Shown here: in pieces, positions 6,995 through 16,229 of the stretch
Numbering within the stretch: position 1 is the first letter of the stretch
How the letters are laid out: each line of letters opens with the position of its first letter
Origin: TA-21 sp035620895
GTDB taxonomy: Archaea > Thermoproteota > Nitrososphaeria > Nitrososphaerales > Nitrososphaeraceae
Length of the DNA: 34,487 bases
Reading direction: 5' to 3'
NCBI GenBank assembly: GCA_035620895.1
Contig: DASPFY010000016.1
Coordinates: forward strand, 1 to 34,487
The notes under the pieces: model-generated
What the model was told of the DNA's origin: nothing
The model's input: the letters and a program-made list of their open reading frames with translations, nothing else
Databases searched by the model: none
Program-made: the position numbers and the translations under genes

Positions 6995-7828
6995 ATGCCA
7001 ATAGTCATACGACCTGATTCAGAATTCACAAATATGTTAAAAAGCAATTTAAGATCAAGATACGATGACAGAAAAAAAGATAGAGTAGGTCTAGCCCCCA
7101 TCCATGTTTCAGACATACTGCCGAGTTCCTGTATAAGAAAGCAATACTATTCACGAGTTTATCCGGACGAAGATCCCATCACTGATGAATCGATAAATCA
7201 TTTCGTTAGGGGAGAATCAAGTGAGTTTGCTATTACACATCTTGCAAAAATTGGTGTAGCACAAGCAGAGTTGCAAATGGATGAAATAGTTGCACATCCT
7301 GACATCATGGATAATACTGACGGAAGAACGGTAATAATTGAACTGAAAGATACAGTTGCCGGTAAGCGACTTGATATAAATGATTATACCTTTCGTTCCT
7401 ATCTAAGACAACTTCTTTATTATCTGATTATGACAGGTATTGAAAAGGGCATCATTTCAATTAGATATAATATCAAGGAATTAAGATTGATAAGGAGGGA
7501 TGATGCTGGAGAATATTACTTTAGACCAAATGATGCAAGGCCTGCTGGAATAGAAAGTTGGTCGGTAAACCTGCCCAAGGATGATATCACAAGAGAGCTA
7601 TTGCGAAATGAAATGGTGTTGAGAAAAAATATACTTGTAAGTGCACTAGAGAATCATGACGTGACAATCCTTCCTAGATTGACCGAACCCTTAAAATCAA
7701 GTAAATGTCCAAACTGTCCTTTTTACGGTAGGTGCTACGATGAAATGGAGAATGAAAGGGCCTTGGATATCGCACAACAGACTGATATTCTTGATATCCG
7801 TGGCACGGTAGATTTTAGACCATTCTAG
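6995..7828 (+). CDS. Cas4-like PD-(D/E)XK Fe-S nuclease, not linked to CRISPR
   Basis: 277 residues. Order of motifs: Cys46 in SSCIRKQYYSR, RGESSEF (72-78), H101-P-D103, the catalytic VIIELKDT (113-120, E116-x-K118), the QxxxY-type helix LRQLLYYLI (137-145) and the C-terminal C238-x2-C241-x5-C247. Cys46 plus the three C-terminal Cys form the 4Fe-4S cluster pattern of Cas4/AddB-family nucleases. So it is likely a single-strand DNA exonuclease/end-processing enzyme. No cas1, cas2 or repeat array is in the window, so a repair or plasmid-related role is more likely than spacer acquisition. A TATA motif (ttatatc, 6970-6976) lies 22 bases before the ATG. A related but degenerate gene is at 26221-26865. 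Confidence 0.8.
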   Translation: MPIVIRPDSEFTNMLKSNLRSRYDDRKKDRVGLAPIHVSDILPSSCIRKQYYSRVYPDEDPITDESINHFVRGESSEFAITHLAKIGVAQAELQMDEIVAHPDIMDNTDGRTVIIELKDTVAGKRLDINDYTFRSYLRQLLYYLIMTGIEKGIISIRYNIKELRLIRRDDAGEYYFRPNDARPAGIESWSVNLPKDDITRELLRNEMVLRKNILVSALENHDVTILPRLTEPLKSSKCPNCPFYGRCYDEMENERALDIAQQTDILDIRGTVDFRPF

Positions 7829-7947
7829 TAGTCGTGTAATCTACCAAATATCCCCATAAACTTAGTAAGAATCGTACCAAAAAGAAATCTTGTTTGTCTC
7901 AATTCAAAATAATTGCAACATGAACTAACCAATTCAGGTATCAAAAA

Positions 7948-8667
7948 TCATCCTTCGTGCAATATTTCACAATCCTTACTCACTTCATCCTCATCCATGC
8001 TGGTATTTATCCATACTTCATCATTTCCATCTCCGCAGTAAACAGTGTCTTTAGCGTTATCTGATATGGTCGTGTTCCTATTTGCAGTATAAATTTTATC
8101 ATCGTCTGCTCCAGCACTTATTTCATCAATCCCAGGACCCCCTACGATAAAGTCATTGCCTTGTCCTGCTATGATGGTATCAGGACCATTACCACCTAAA
8201 ATCGTATCGTTACCTTCACCACCTATTACTTCGTCAGCACCATAACCACCAGTAATATTATCATTTCCAGTACTTCCCATTAGGGAATCTTTGTCCCCTC
8301 CTCCGTGAAGAACATCGTTACCTGCCCCACCCACAAGGGTATCGCTACCATTATATCCAATTATGTAATCATCGCCGAAGAGTCCCAGTATGTAGTCAGT
8401 ACCTTGAAGTCCGTTCATTTTATTAGAATCCTTATTGCCAACTAAAACATCTGTCCGTTCAGATCCTTTACAAGATTTATCAGTTTTGTCATTTCTACAC
8501 ATTATAGTTTCTGCGTTTGCCATGTTATAGTATGATGATAAAAATAAAATGCTTGCTAACACTAACAAAAGGAAAATTCTTATTGGATACTTACCACTCA
8601 CTAGAAAGTCCTGAGAGAGTCGATTTTCATCTACCAATTGTCGATATTCAATCTTAGCGACGAACAA
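7948..8667 (-). CDS. Secreted RTX-type calcium-binding repeat protein
   Basis: 239 residues from TTG 8667, with a TATA motif about 26 bases upstream. A hydrophobic export segment (about residues 28-52, RIFLLLVLASILFLSS) ends near NANAE, so the protein is exported or membrane-anchored by its N-terminus. The body is at least nine nonapeptide repeats of the RTX pattern G-G-x-G-N/D-D-x-(I/L/V), for example GGAGNDVLHGGGDKDSLMG and GGEGNDTILGGNGPDTIIAG. They form a calcium-binding parallel beta roll. Single Cys residues before and after the roll (C57, C66, C211, C233) may form disulphides. There is no type I secretion C-terminus and no adhesion or enzyme domain, so a structural or calcium-binding surface role is the most that can be said. 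Confidence 0.85.
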   Translation of the reverse strand: MFVAKIEYRQLVDENRLSQDFLVSGKYPIRIFLLLVLASILFLSSYYNMANAETIMCRNDKTDKSCKGSERTDVLVGNKDSNKMNGLQGTDYILGLFGDDYIIGYNGSDTLVGGAGNDVLHGGGDKDSLMGSTGNDNITGGYGADEVIGGEGNDTILGGNGPDTIIAGQGNDFIVGGPGIDEISAGADDDKIYTANRNTTISDNAKDTVYCGDGNDEVWINTSMDEDEVSKDCEILHEG

Positions 8668-8847
8668 GGTGTATTTTTCATCAATTGTGAATAAAAATAC
8701 ACATCTTGATTAAAACTGGGACTCCAAGTAGAAGAAAATTGATAATTGAATAATATGGAGTATAACATAACAGTTAGCTGTAACTTTCTATTATATTCAG
8801 ATGACCTAAATTTTTTAATGATAATTTAGTCCAAATTCAATTAAGTA

Positions 8848-9231
8848 GTGAGAGATACAAATATTCACTTGACTACGTATCTAACACCTGTAGTTCTTAT
8901 AATGTTAACTCTAACGATGGTTTCAATCCATGGGATGATGGGAAGAATATATGCTATAGAACAGCCAAGCACAATTGAAGGTATTAATGAGGAAGAATGT
9001 GACAAGGTCGTTAACTGTAAAATCATATCTGAAAACGTAATTAAATATCATGATAGAGTGGATCCGTTCGATAAGAACGAAGATATTTCCATAACAATGA
9101 TGAATAGCATCAATGATTCTCAGAAAATCGAAGAAAAATCATGCCAAAAATTGATGGATGTTGATATCGAAAAGATAAATAACCAACAGATTGGCGAACA
9201 AACTCCAAATTTCTTAATTTGCTTACCTTAA
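8848..9231 (+). CDS. Exported small protein, unknown function
   Basis: 127 residues from GTG 8848; a TA-rich motif (ttttttaatg, centre ~8818) is 30 bases upstream, favouring this leaderless start. Residues about 10-37 form a signal peptide or anchor (TYLTPVVLIMLTLTMVS), ending near IYAIE. The mature part is polar, with four Cys (EECDKVVNC, SCQKL, LICLP) that could make two disulphides. I do not recognise a family. It is divergent from the RTX gene across about 180 bp. Confidence 0.55.
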   Translation: MRDTNIHLTTYLTPVVLIMLTLTMVSIHGMMGRIYAIEQPSTIEGINEEECDKVVNCKIISENVIKYHDRVDPFDKNEDISITMMNSINDSQKIEEKSCQKLMDVDIEKINNQQIGEQTPNFLICLP

Positions 9232-9351
9232 ATTATTTTTAGAATTGTGGATACTTCATGAAAATAAATGCATATGTTAATTATCCAGGGCAATAAGTCT
9301 ATGTAATTTTTAACTGACAACTAACAAAAAAAGAATTATTTTCAATATTCC

Positions 9352-10539
9352 CTAATCAAGATAGTCAGAAATCCTTTTCTGTTTAATGTTCTTGATAATT
9401 GAACTATTTTTTATCCACTCATATTTTGACAATGAAGTCTTGGAAACTCCATATTTTAATGCTGAATCAAAACTTTCAAAGTTCCTTGCTTTTGATCTGA
9501 GACATTCTCTTAAACCCTCTCTAATCTGCCAGACACCAAGTGACACGAAATATTCAGGATGTATTTCTCTCAAAATTAATACCGATGCTTTTTTTCTTTT
9601 CTTGAAAAGATATTCGGCTGCAGCCAATCTTGCTGCAAAATATGCTCCAGCGATAGAAGGATAATGATCAATTTTTTTTCCTGATTCATAATCTGATCCT
9701 ATATGTACTCTCCCGTTGGTATCGATCCACGATTCAATCATTTCAAAATACCAAACGTCATCAGGAATGAATATTACAGAGTAATAATTAGCCAAGTGAT
9801 TAAAGGCGAAGACAAGGTAATTATCCAAAATTGCATTGTCCTTGATTTTTTTTAAGAGATACTGTGAAACTATATCATCTGCCGCTGTAATGCTCCACTT
9901 AGTGGGTACAAGTTTACGGTTTTTCTTTCTACCTAGCATTCCCATACTTAAAACTTTTGAGATGCGAGTCATGTCGATACTATTCTCATAGAGTTCCACA
10001 ACTGCATCTGCCGCATATGAATCATCATCGTAATATTTTTTTTCAATCTTTTGGTCTGCCGTTGAGGGAAGAATCTTAATTTCACTCACAGGTGCTGAAA
10101 ATATTGTGGGTATTTCTTCAGAATCATCTTTAGTCAAAATCATTTCATTTAGATATTGTGATGGAATTTTTTCAAAAGTCATGGTGCTCTCGACAACTCT
10201 TTTTGACAAAGCCATTTCTTGTAATGACTCAATGTACCTACCAGAAATTTTATTCACATTATGGATCATTGTTCCTTTCAAAAGATTAATCCTGTAGTTG
10301 ATAATCTGCTCTAAGGACTTTCCCGACCATAATTCAGGCCTATCTAGTATTGAAGTATCTCCGTGATAAGGAGGTATCATTGGACCAATTCTGACATGTG
10401 GGTATCCAAATTCACCTACAAATATTGATGGAGGAGAAGATCCATCGATTACTTTGTTAGAAAATTTTTTACTATTAGCATTGACAAACTGATACCAGTT
10501 TTTCTTTAATTTTGTCTTTATTTCATCAATGGATGACAT
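9352..10539 (-). CDS. nreA: DNA repair protein NreA, with PCNA-interacting C-terminus
   Basis: 395 residues, usual length for NreA. The conserved N-terminal block SSPPSIFVGEFGYPHVRIGP (34-53) and the C-terminal block VPTKWSITAADDIVSQYL are diagnostic of the archaeal NreA/NreB family (formerly DUF650/651). The last residues, Q387-K-R-I-S-D-Y-L394, fit a PIP box (Q-x-x-I-x-x-aromatic-hydrophobic), so the protein should bind the PCNA sliding clamp. In other archaea Nre proteins protect against DNA damage such as mitomycin C; the biochemical activity is unknown. The N-terminal zinc finger found in NreB-type members is absent. Single gene, divergent from the MFS exporter. Confidence 0.92.
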   Translation of the reverse strand: MSSIDEIKTKLKKNWYQFVNANSKKFSNKVIDGSSPPSIFVGEFGYPHVRIGPMIPPYHGDTSILDRPELWSGKSLEQIINYRINLLKGTMIHNVNKISGRYIESLQEMALSKRVVESTMTFEKIPSQYLNEMILTKDDSEEIPTIFSAPVSEIKILPSTADQKIEKKYYDDDSYAADAVVELYENSIDMTRISKVLSMGMLGRKKNRKLVPTKWSITAADDIVSQYLLKKIKDNAILDNYLVFAFNHLANYYSVIFIPDDVWYFEMIESWIDTNGRVHIGSDYESGKKIDHYPSIAGAYFAARLAAAEYLFKKRKKASVLILREIHPEYFVSLGVWQIREGLRECLRSKARNFESFDSALKYGVSKTSLSKYEWIKNSSIIKNIKQKRISDYLD

Positions 10540-10759
10540 TAAGCTGTGGATGCATTCTCTTTGAATTCGCCGACTAATAAAATATTGACCAAAAAGATTC
10601 TAATTAATAGTTTTTACCAGTTCATTATATTTTCGAAACAACTTAGTGCCCAAGATCATGGATATGGATGAACTATTACTATATTTTAAATAGGCATAGC
10701 ACCGTGCAAAATCAATTATATTGATCTCTGAGTTTTATTATAATCAAAAAAGATAACCC

Positions 10760-12238
10760 TTGGTTAGAAAAGAAAATAACAATCATTCGATATGGACGAC
10801 CCTTGCAATTCTAAGTTCTATTGCCACCATATCTATGTATACAGAAACGATGCTTCTTCCTGCACTTCCTCAATTGATTGATGAATTTGATTTATCATAT
10901 AATAATTCATCATGGATACTAAGTGCATACCTTGTTGCAGGAGCAGTCATGACGCCAGTCAGTGGAAAATTGTCGGATATTTATGGAAAGAAAAAGATCA
11001 TGGTAATTCTCATTCTAATTTATACTATAGGTCTTATCATTTCACCCTTCTCTTCTAATTTTTTCATATTACTAATTTCAAGAATTTTGCAGGGAATTGG
11101 AATTTCAGTCTTCCCTGTTACTTTCGGACTTGTCAGAGAACATTTTCCTAGAGAAAAACTAGCCATAAGTCAAGGAATCATAAGCTCCATGTTTGCAGGA
11201 GGTTCAGTGCTCGGACTTGCAATAGGCGGGACTATTGTGCAATTTTATGGTTGGCGATTGACATTTTTTTCCATTATTCCAATTGCCATATGTCTAATAA
11301 TCATCATCATCAGATTCATTCCAACGGAAAAGAAAGCAACTAAAGGTTCCAATATTAAAAAAGAGGACTCGTATGAAAAATTCGACCTAAGGGGTTCGAT
11401 ATTGTTAGGGGTAAGCATTATCACATTTCTTTTATTCATAACATTTCTTAAAGCAGATAGTTTTGATACTAGCGATAAAGTATTAAATTCCATCAGTGTT
11501 CCAATAACATCTTTATTTTGCTTGACAGTTTTCATTTTAAGCTTTGTTGCTTTTTTGCTGTTTGAAAGAAAAACTAAATTCCCACTTATCGCCTCAAGCC
11601 TCTTTCTCGACAGGAGGATATTGTCTTCAAACATAATTTTACTGATTGTAGGCATGTCGATGTTTACCATATTTCAGACATTACCTATACTGGCTCAAAG
11701 TCCGTATCCTGTGGGTTTTAACAATAATGCAATACAGATGTCATTAGTACAGTTGCCATTTGCACTTGTTCTCTTGATTTTGGGTCCCCTAGCTGGCCTA
11801 ATAATAACAAGAATTGGACAGACAATTCCATTAGTGATTGGTACCCTTGCCATGGCATTGGGATTTTCATTGCTTTTGCTGATGAGATTCAATGAGTTTT
11901 ATATATCGATCTATTTGGTAGTAATATCTGTCGGGCTGTCTTTAACAAATGTCAGTAGTACTAATATTGTCATGGTTCAAAGTTCATTCCAACAAATAGG
12001 TATCTCACTTGGGATTAGTAACCTATTGAGAATCATAGGGAGTTCAATTGGTCCAACAATTGCTGGAGTATTCATGCAGACCCATTTATTTACGGTTACA
12101 ATATCCAAGTATCAGTATCAATATTTTCCATCTGCCACTGCATATGATTTGATTTTTGGTACTATGTTGTTCCTTTCGTTATCCGCATTAGGTATCTCAT
12201 TTTATCTAATTAGAAAGCAACCGTTGGCCCGGCCATAA
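10760..12238 (+). CDS. MFS multidrug-type exporter (DHA2/EmrB-QacA family)
   Basis: 492 residues from TTG 10760, with a TATA motif (ttttattataat) centred 23 bases upstream. The protein has about 14 hydrophobic segments, as in the DHA2 drug:H+ antiporters. Motif A between TM2 and TM3 is clear: GKLSDIYGKKKIMV. ILQGIGISVFPVTFGLVREHFP and GSVLGLAIGGTIVQFYGWRLTFF (motif C region) complete the first half. A polar loop of about 25 residues (TEKKATKGSNIKKEDSYEKF) sits between TM6 and TM7. Substrate cannot be read from the sequence; cationic or aromatic toxic compounds are typical. No regulator gene is adjacent. Confidence 0.88.
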   Translation: MVRKENNNHSIWTTLAILSSIATISMYTETMLLPALPQLIDEFDLSYNNSSWILSAYLVAGAVMTPVSGKLSDIYGKKKIMVILILIYTIGLIISPFSSNFFILLISRILQGIGISVFPVTFGLVREHFPREKLAISQGIISSMFAGGSVLGLAIGGTIVQFYGWRLTFFSIIPIAICLIIIIIRFIPTEKKATKGSNIKKEDSYEKFDLRGSILLGVSIITFLLFITFLKADSFDTSDKVLNSISVPITSLFCLTVFILSFVAFLLFERKTKFPLIASSLFLDRRILSSNIILLIVGMSMFTIFQTLPILAQSPYPVGFNNNAIQMSLVQLPFALVLLILGPLAGLIITRIGQTIPLVIGTLAMALGFSLLLLMRFNEFYISIYLVVISVGLSLTNVSSTNIVMVQSSFQQIGISLGISNLLRIIGSSIGPTIAGVFMQTHLFTVTISKYQYQYFPSATAYDLIFGTMLFLSLSALGISFYLIRKQPLARP

Positions 12239-12244
12239 ATAGCA

Positions 12245-12700
12245 TCATTCAAGAAATTTTTTTGTCGCATGTTCTCTATGTTTGAATATCTTGAGAAGCT
12301 TTAGTTCGATGTAAAATTCTAACAATTTTCCGATTGGTCCAAAGGGTAACTCAAATTCAATATTATCTATTACTCTAGTTCTACAATCATCAATTTCCTT
12401 GAATCTGTGCCTATGAGACCATAGTCGGAATGGAGGTTTTTTATTTCCATTTTGAATCATTTCATCCACATACTCATATTTTTCAAAAAAAGCTATTTTA
12501 GAGCACCACTGAGCACTTATTATAATCTTCCCATAAAAACAGGCTACCGTTCCCTTCTTCATGATTTTATCTGTACTTTCTATTAAATGTAATTTTATGT
12601 CGTTCGGACTAATTATCTCAAGATGTTTTAAGTCTGTATAAAATACCCAGACTTTTTCGATATTAGAATTTACTTCAAATTCGTTATAAAAATATTTCAT
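12245..12700 (-). CDS. SRPBCC (START/Bet v1-like) ligand-binding protein
   Basis: 151 residues, a single SRPBCC domain. The first strand and helix read YFYNEFEVNSNIEKVWVFYTDLKHLEIISP, a standard opening of the fold. The middle ends in the strand WSHRHRFKEID, followed by TRVIDNIEFELPFGPIGKLLE and the long C-terminal helix. Small hydrophobic ligand binding is typical; no catalytic residues are evident. It ends 6 bp from the end of the MFS gene (convergent) and is divergent from a second SRPBCC gene at 12782. Confidence 0.75.
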   Translation of the reverse strand: MKYFYNEFEVNSNIEKVWVFYTDLKHLEIISPNDIKLHLIESTDKIMKKGTVACFYGKIIISAQWCSKIAFFEKYEYVDEMIQNGNKKPPFRLWSHRHRFKEIDDCRTRVIDNIEFELPFGPIGKLLEFYIELKLLKIFKHREHATKKFLE

Positions 12701-12781
12701 ACTAAATTTTCAACCTTGATATTTTACTTGATTCATATATAGAAACATATTGTTTAAAAATCAGGTGATCTTAAAACACTC

Positions 12782-13204
12782 ATGGTTAGAGTAATATCAT
12801 CCAAAACTGTAAATTTACCACATGAAAGAGTTTTTTCCGCAATTAAAGATATAGGTAAGCTACCAACACTATTTCCTGACAAGTTCAAGTCATTCAAAAT
12901 TATTGATCAATCCGATAATCACATACTAACAGAAGAGATCGTTTCAATATCAGGTAAAGAAATAAACCAGAAAGTAAAACATACGTTAGAACCAGACAGA
13001 ATGGTTAAGAGTGAAGTTATTGAAGGGGATACTAAGGGCACGATTTTAATAATTGAGTTGGATCGGAAATCTAATTCGAGCACAGAAATAAAGATAGACG
13101 CAGATCTCAAATATGGAAATATTGGAGCAGTTCTTGGGATTTTTGCAAAACGCAAGATAAAAAACGAAATCGATAATCTTATCGATCGATTCTCAAAAGA
13201 ATAG
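12782..13204 (+). CDS. SRPBCC-fold protein (COQ10/cyclase-like)
   Basis: 140 residues. VRVISSKTVNLPHERVFSAI, then DIGKLPTLFPDKFKSFKIID, gives strand 1 and the two short helices of the SRPBCC fold. The C-terminal helix is GAVLGIFAKRKIKNEIDNLIDRF. The domain is thought to bind lipids or other hydrophobic ligands in a deep cavity. A TATA motif (tgtttaaaaa, centre ~12755) lies 27 bases before the ATG, so the gene is probably leaderless. It forms a divergent pair with a sequence-unlike member of the same superfamily at 12245-12700; the shared ~80-bp intergenic region may co-regulate them. Confidence 0.7.
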   Translation: MVRVISSKTVNLPHERVFSAIKDIGKLPTLFPDKFKSFKIIDQSDNHILTEEIVSISGKEINQKVKHTLEPDRMVKSEVIEGDTKGTILIIELDRKSNSSTEIKIDADLKYGNIGAVLGIFAKRKIKNEIDNLIDRFSKE

Positions 13205-13351
13205 TCCTTAAATTAATTTCACTGCTCTAAATAATAATATCAATTATCTTAAACTCACTTTTGTCAACCTGATTCAATTGTTCATGCCCTGAGTCTGTCA
13301 ATACAAAGTAAGAATCAAGAGATTCCTTTCTGTCTTATCGGGGATAAAGTA

Positions 13352-14236
13352 TCATTGAAAAGAAGTTTTGTCCGGCTCGATTTCCCTAATGCTCAAATTC
13401 TTGAAATCCCAAATCAGGTTATCTGACCGGAATGTAGCAGTCGATCCGGAATTGGTAATTACAAAGTCTTTATCTTTGGAACAATCAGCACTAAAAAAAT
13501 GAGAGTCTGGCATTTTTGCGTACCATCCGCCATCGTCAACTAGGTCGGTAACTTTAACCCAATAATTGGTATTAGTATTATCAATGTAAGATTCCAATTT
13601 TACCTCTGAGTTATTATTAATGTTATAAATTACAACTTTCCATCCAATCCATCTATCAATTAGTGAATTAGTAACCTTATTGGATTGCCTTTCGTCTGTA
13701 TACCCTCCGACGAACCATAATTCTTTTTTCCATCCCACTTTCCCATTATCATAGAGTCCTCCCATATAGGCCGTCGCTTCACATGGAATTTCTTGATTGT
13801 GTTTCCCACCTCTAGCATACCATGTTAGATCATTTTCTATTACTTTGTTACTACTATTGGCAATAACGCCAATTATCTTTGCATAGCCTGTCATTTCGAC
13901 ATTCTTCCAATTTGTTTCTCCTTCTAATGTCTTAACATTCATCCTAACTACTGGGGCTGAAATTCTCCAAGAACCATCATCTTGTTTCGTAATATTGGGA
14001 TTAAACGTGATTGAAAAATTTTCATCTTCTTTTGGATTTTTCATATCCACATACCACTCTCTGCCATTTTCTTTAGTTGGATAAATTTCTCTAGTGCCAA
14101 ATTTGTCCAGCTCTAAGTGATTTTGGCCCGTTGCAATGGCGTAAGCGGTGATTGGGTCAAAAATTTGTAGCTCGGTCTGCAGTAGACAAACCGAAAGTAC
14201 TAATAATAAACTACTAGGAATAATAATAATTTTCAT
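13352..14236 (-). CDS. Secreted jelly-roll-like protein, unknown function
   Basis: 294 residues with an N-terminal signal peptide (about 1-33, IIIIPSSLLLVLSVCLL, ending near TAYA-IA). The mature part is Trp- and Gly-rich and beta-strand dominated (GREWYVDM, EMTGYAKIIG, DLTWYARGGKH, RWIGWKVVIYN, YWVKVTDLVDDGGWY, ATFRSDNLIWDFKNLSIREI). The alternation resembles concanavalin-like/GH16-type or alginate-lyase-like beta sandwiches, but no catalytic E-x-D-x-x-E-type motif is visible. Two Cys (CEATAY and SADCSK) may pair. I infer a surface carbohydrate-binding or structural role with low certainty. About 200 bp separate it from tiaS, which is divergent. Confidence 0.65.
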   Translation of the reverse strand: MKIIIIPSSLLLVLSVCLLQTELQIFDPITAYAIATGQNHLELDKFGTREIYPTKENGREWYVDMKNPKEDENFSITFNPNITKQDDGSWRISAPVVRMNVKTLEGETNWKNVEMTGYAKIIGVIANSSNKVIENDLTWYARGGKHNQEIPCEATAYMGGLYDNGKVGWKKELWFVGGYTDERQSNKVTNSLIDRWIGWKVVIYNINNNSEVKLESYIDNTNTNYWVKVTDLVDDGGWYAKMPDSHFFSADCSKDKDFVITNSGSTATFRSDNLIWDFKNLSIREIEPDKTSFQ

Positions 14237-14434
14237 GAATCAATTACCAAGAGATACAAAACGTACTTCAATGTCAAGTTTTTTATTTGTTTTTGATAAT
14301 CTTATTTCACCTTTTACGATGTCCATATTGATGAGTAATATTTTGTCTTCTCTATCTCAAAAATCATGAATATTATACTCAACATTACGGAATAAGATTA
14401 ATATCGCTTCTTTGAATTTGTACGCCTTATTTAG

Positions 14435-15796
14435 ATGTCCAATCATATTTCAGGTGATTCAAAAATTGTCCATATAGGATTTGATGACACAGATTCTATC
14501 GAGGGAAGATGCACAACTAACCTAGCATTTAAGACTGTTTCGAAGCTTTCGAGTGAAACGGATTCTACATTCATCGACTATCCACTTCTTGTACGATTGA
14601 ATCCCAATATTCCTTGGAAAACGAGAGGAAATGGTGCAATTTGTTTAAGGATCAAAACTGATAATCCAAGCCAGATAATAGAATACATAGTGAAAATTCT
14701 CAGAACAGAATCAGATATGACCAATGGTGCTAACCCGGGCTTGGCAATATTTGAGGGTGACGGCATACCACTTTCACTGAGGCAATTTAGCAACAGGGCA
14801 ATGTATGATGTAATAAAAATGGAAGAAGCTGAGAATTTGGCCTCACAACTATCGATTCAAATTTTCAAGTATGGAAAAGGATTAGGCATAATCGGTGCAA
14901 TAGCCTCAATTGGATCTTTACTGGAGGGGGATCACACTTACGAAGCGATAGCATACAGGAAAGAGGAATATCATGGCTCGACCAGAAAAATAGACAAATC
15001 AAAGGTATCCAAAATAAATATAGACACATATCCGTTTACGTTTAATTGCTTTGATAGTGTTCATGATAGAGTATTGATTGCTCCTCATGGTCCAGATCCA
15101 GTCTTCTGTGGTATTAGAGGAGAGGATCCCCAGACTGTAGTTAGGGCACTTTATTATGTCATTCCTGTTGAAAAACTTGAAGGCTATATGGTATTCAGGA
15201 CTAATCAAGGTACTAACATGCATCTTCAAAATGAGCTACCACTAAAGGAAATTAAGAATCATAAAGCTGGATATATTAGATGCAAAGTTACAAAAAAACC
15301 AATAATTATTCGCGGAGGACATGTCCTGTTTGAGGTATCAGATTTTAGTAACAAAAAATATCCTGTGGCGGTCTATGAACCTACTGGGCTAGGAAATATT
15401 GCTTCCAAACTTATAGCAGGAGATGACATAGATATTGGCATTAGTGTTAGTATGAATAACCCTCATAGTTCCAGCATCCTAAACGTTGAGTATATTTCGA
15501 TCTTAAAAATTGCTAAGGAAATAGTAAATATTAATCCGCTATGCAGTAAATGTGGCAAAAGAATGAAATCTGAAGGTAAAAATAAGGGATTTCAATGTAA
15601 AATTTGTGGAGACAAAAAAGGTCTGAAACTATCTGTTACTAATTCTCGAGACATACAATTGGGAATATATTTGCCGTATTTGAAGGCACATCGTCACTTG
15701 ACAAAACCAATACATAGATTTGGAATGGAAAAAACTTATCCATATATGCCAAATATTATCAAACAGCTACACCCGGATTGGTTTAAAATATTTTAA
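14435..15796 (+). CDS. tiaS: tRNA(Ile2) 2-agmatinylcytidine synthetase TiaS
   Basis: 453 residues. TiaS uses ATP and agmatine to convert C34 of tRNA-Ile(CAU) to agmatidine, so that it reads AUA as Ile. Diagnostic blocks: HIGFDDTDSIEGRCTTNL near the N-terminus (kinase-like catalytic site), WKTRGNGAICLRI, TNGANPGLAIFEGD, GLGIIGAIASIG, then an OB-fold segment (AGYIRCKVTKKPIIIRGGHV) and a C-terminal zinc ribbon C-x2-C (CSKCGKRM) and C-x2-C (CKICGDKK). Length is typical. The tRNA at 773-847 is a candidate substrate. Single gene with a TA-rich motif about 34 bases upstream, followed by two intron-bearing tRNAs on the other strand. Confidence 0.96.
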   Translation: MSNHISGDSKIVHIGFDDTDSIEGRCTTNLAFKTVSKLSSETDSTFIDYPLLVRLNPNIPWKTRGNGAICLRIKTDNPSQIIEYIVKILRTESDMTNGANPGLAIFEGDGIPLSLRQFSNRAMYDVIKMEEAENLASQLSIQIFKYGKGLGIIGAIASIGSLLEGDHTYEAIAYRKEEYHGSTRKIDKSKVSKINIDTYPFTFNCFDSVHDRVLIAPHGPDPVFCGIRGEDPQTVVRALYYVIPVEKLEGYMVFRTNQGTNMHLQNELPLKEIKNHKAGYIRCKVTKKPIIIRGGHVLFEVSDFSNKKYPVAVYEPTGLGNIASKLIAGDDIDIGISVSMNNPHSSSILNVEYISILKIAKEIVNINPLCSKCGKRMKSEGKNKGFQCKICGDKKGLKLSVTNSRDIQLGIYLPYLKAHRHLTKPIHRFGMEKTYPYMPNIIKQLHPDWFKIF

Positions 15797-15846
15797 GCAT
15801 TACTTATCAAACGTACACAACACAATTCAATATTTACTAAAAGACG

Positions 15847-15965
15847 TAGCGGGGGGTTGATTTGAACATACGGCCATTAAGTTACACTCTAAATGGAAAC
15901 CGCTCTGCGGGTTATGAGCCCGCCGGGATAACTTAGCCTAGGATATCTGGCTTCCCCACCCCGCT
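15847..15965 (-). tRNA. Initiator tRNA-Met (CAU) with two introns (D loop and T stem)
   Basis: Acceptor AGCGGGG/CCCCGCT with A73, and anticodon stem GCGGG/CCCGC around CTCATAA; the three G-C pairs next to the anticodon loop and the A1 start mark an initiator. The raw D loop is too long, and the 5' half of the T stem is split. Removing 15933-15946 (14 nt, flanked by AGCC/GGCT pairing) gives D arm GGGAAGCCAGGTTATCCC. Removing 15868-15897 (30 nt, with a CCATT/AATGG stem) gives T arm GGTTG-TTCAAAT-CAACC. The result is a perfect 75-nt tRNA. Exact cut sites may shift by a base or two. Confidence 0.88.
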
Positions 15966-16229
15966 ACTAGCAGATTGAAAGTGGGCAAATATATCTCTGT
16001 CTCTATTGCAAATTATAAAACAGTTTCAAAAAAATTCCTACGAAATAGGAAACTAATTGGTATTGTAGAAAAAATGTGATGGTGGATTTATGCTAGTCCG
16101 CCGGGTTTTTAATAAATTCATATTTAATTTAGATAATTAGACTTGCTCAATTATGGATAAATTCAAAATTATGATTGCTGCAGAAACAAGACCCTTTTGT
16201 AAATATCGATTCGTAAATAGTAGAGTCAA

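Noticed and set aside
6995..7828. CRISPR-linked Cas4
   Set aside because: No repeat array and no cas1/cas2 gene anywhere in the window; only the nuclease family is supported.
14148..14369. Plus-strand 73-codon frame upstream of tiaS
   Set aside because: It overlaps the signal-peptide end of the secreted-protein gene in antisense and has no own promoter or recognisable content.
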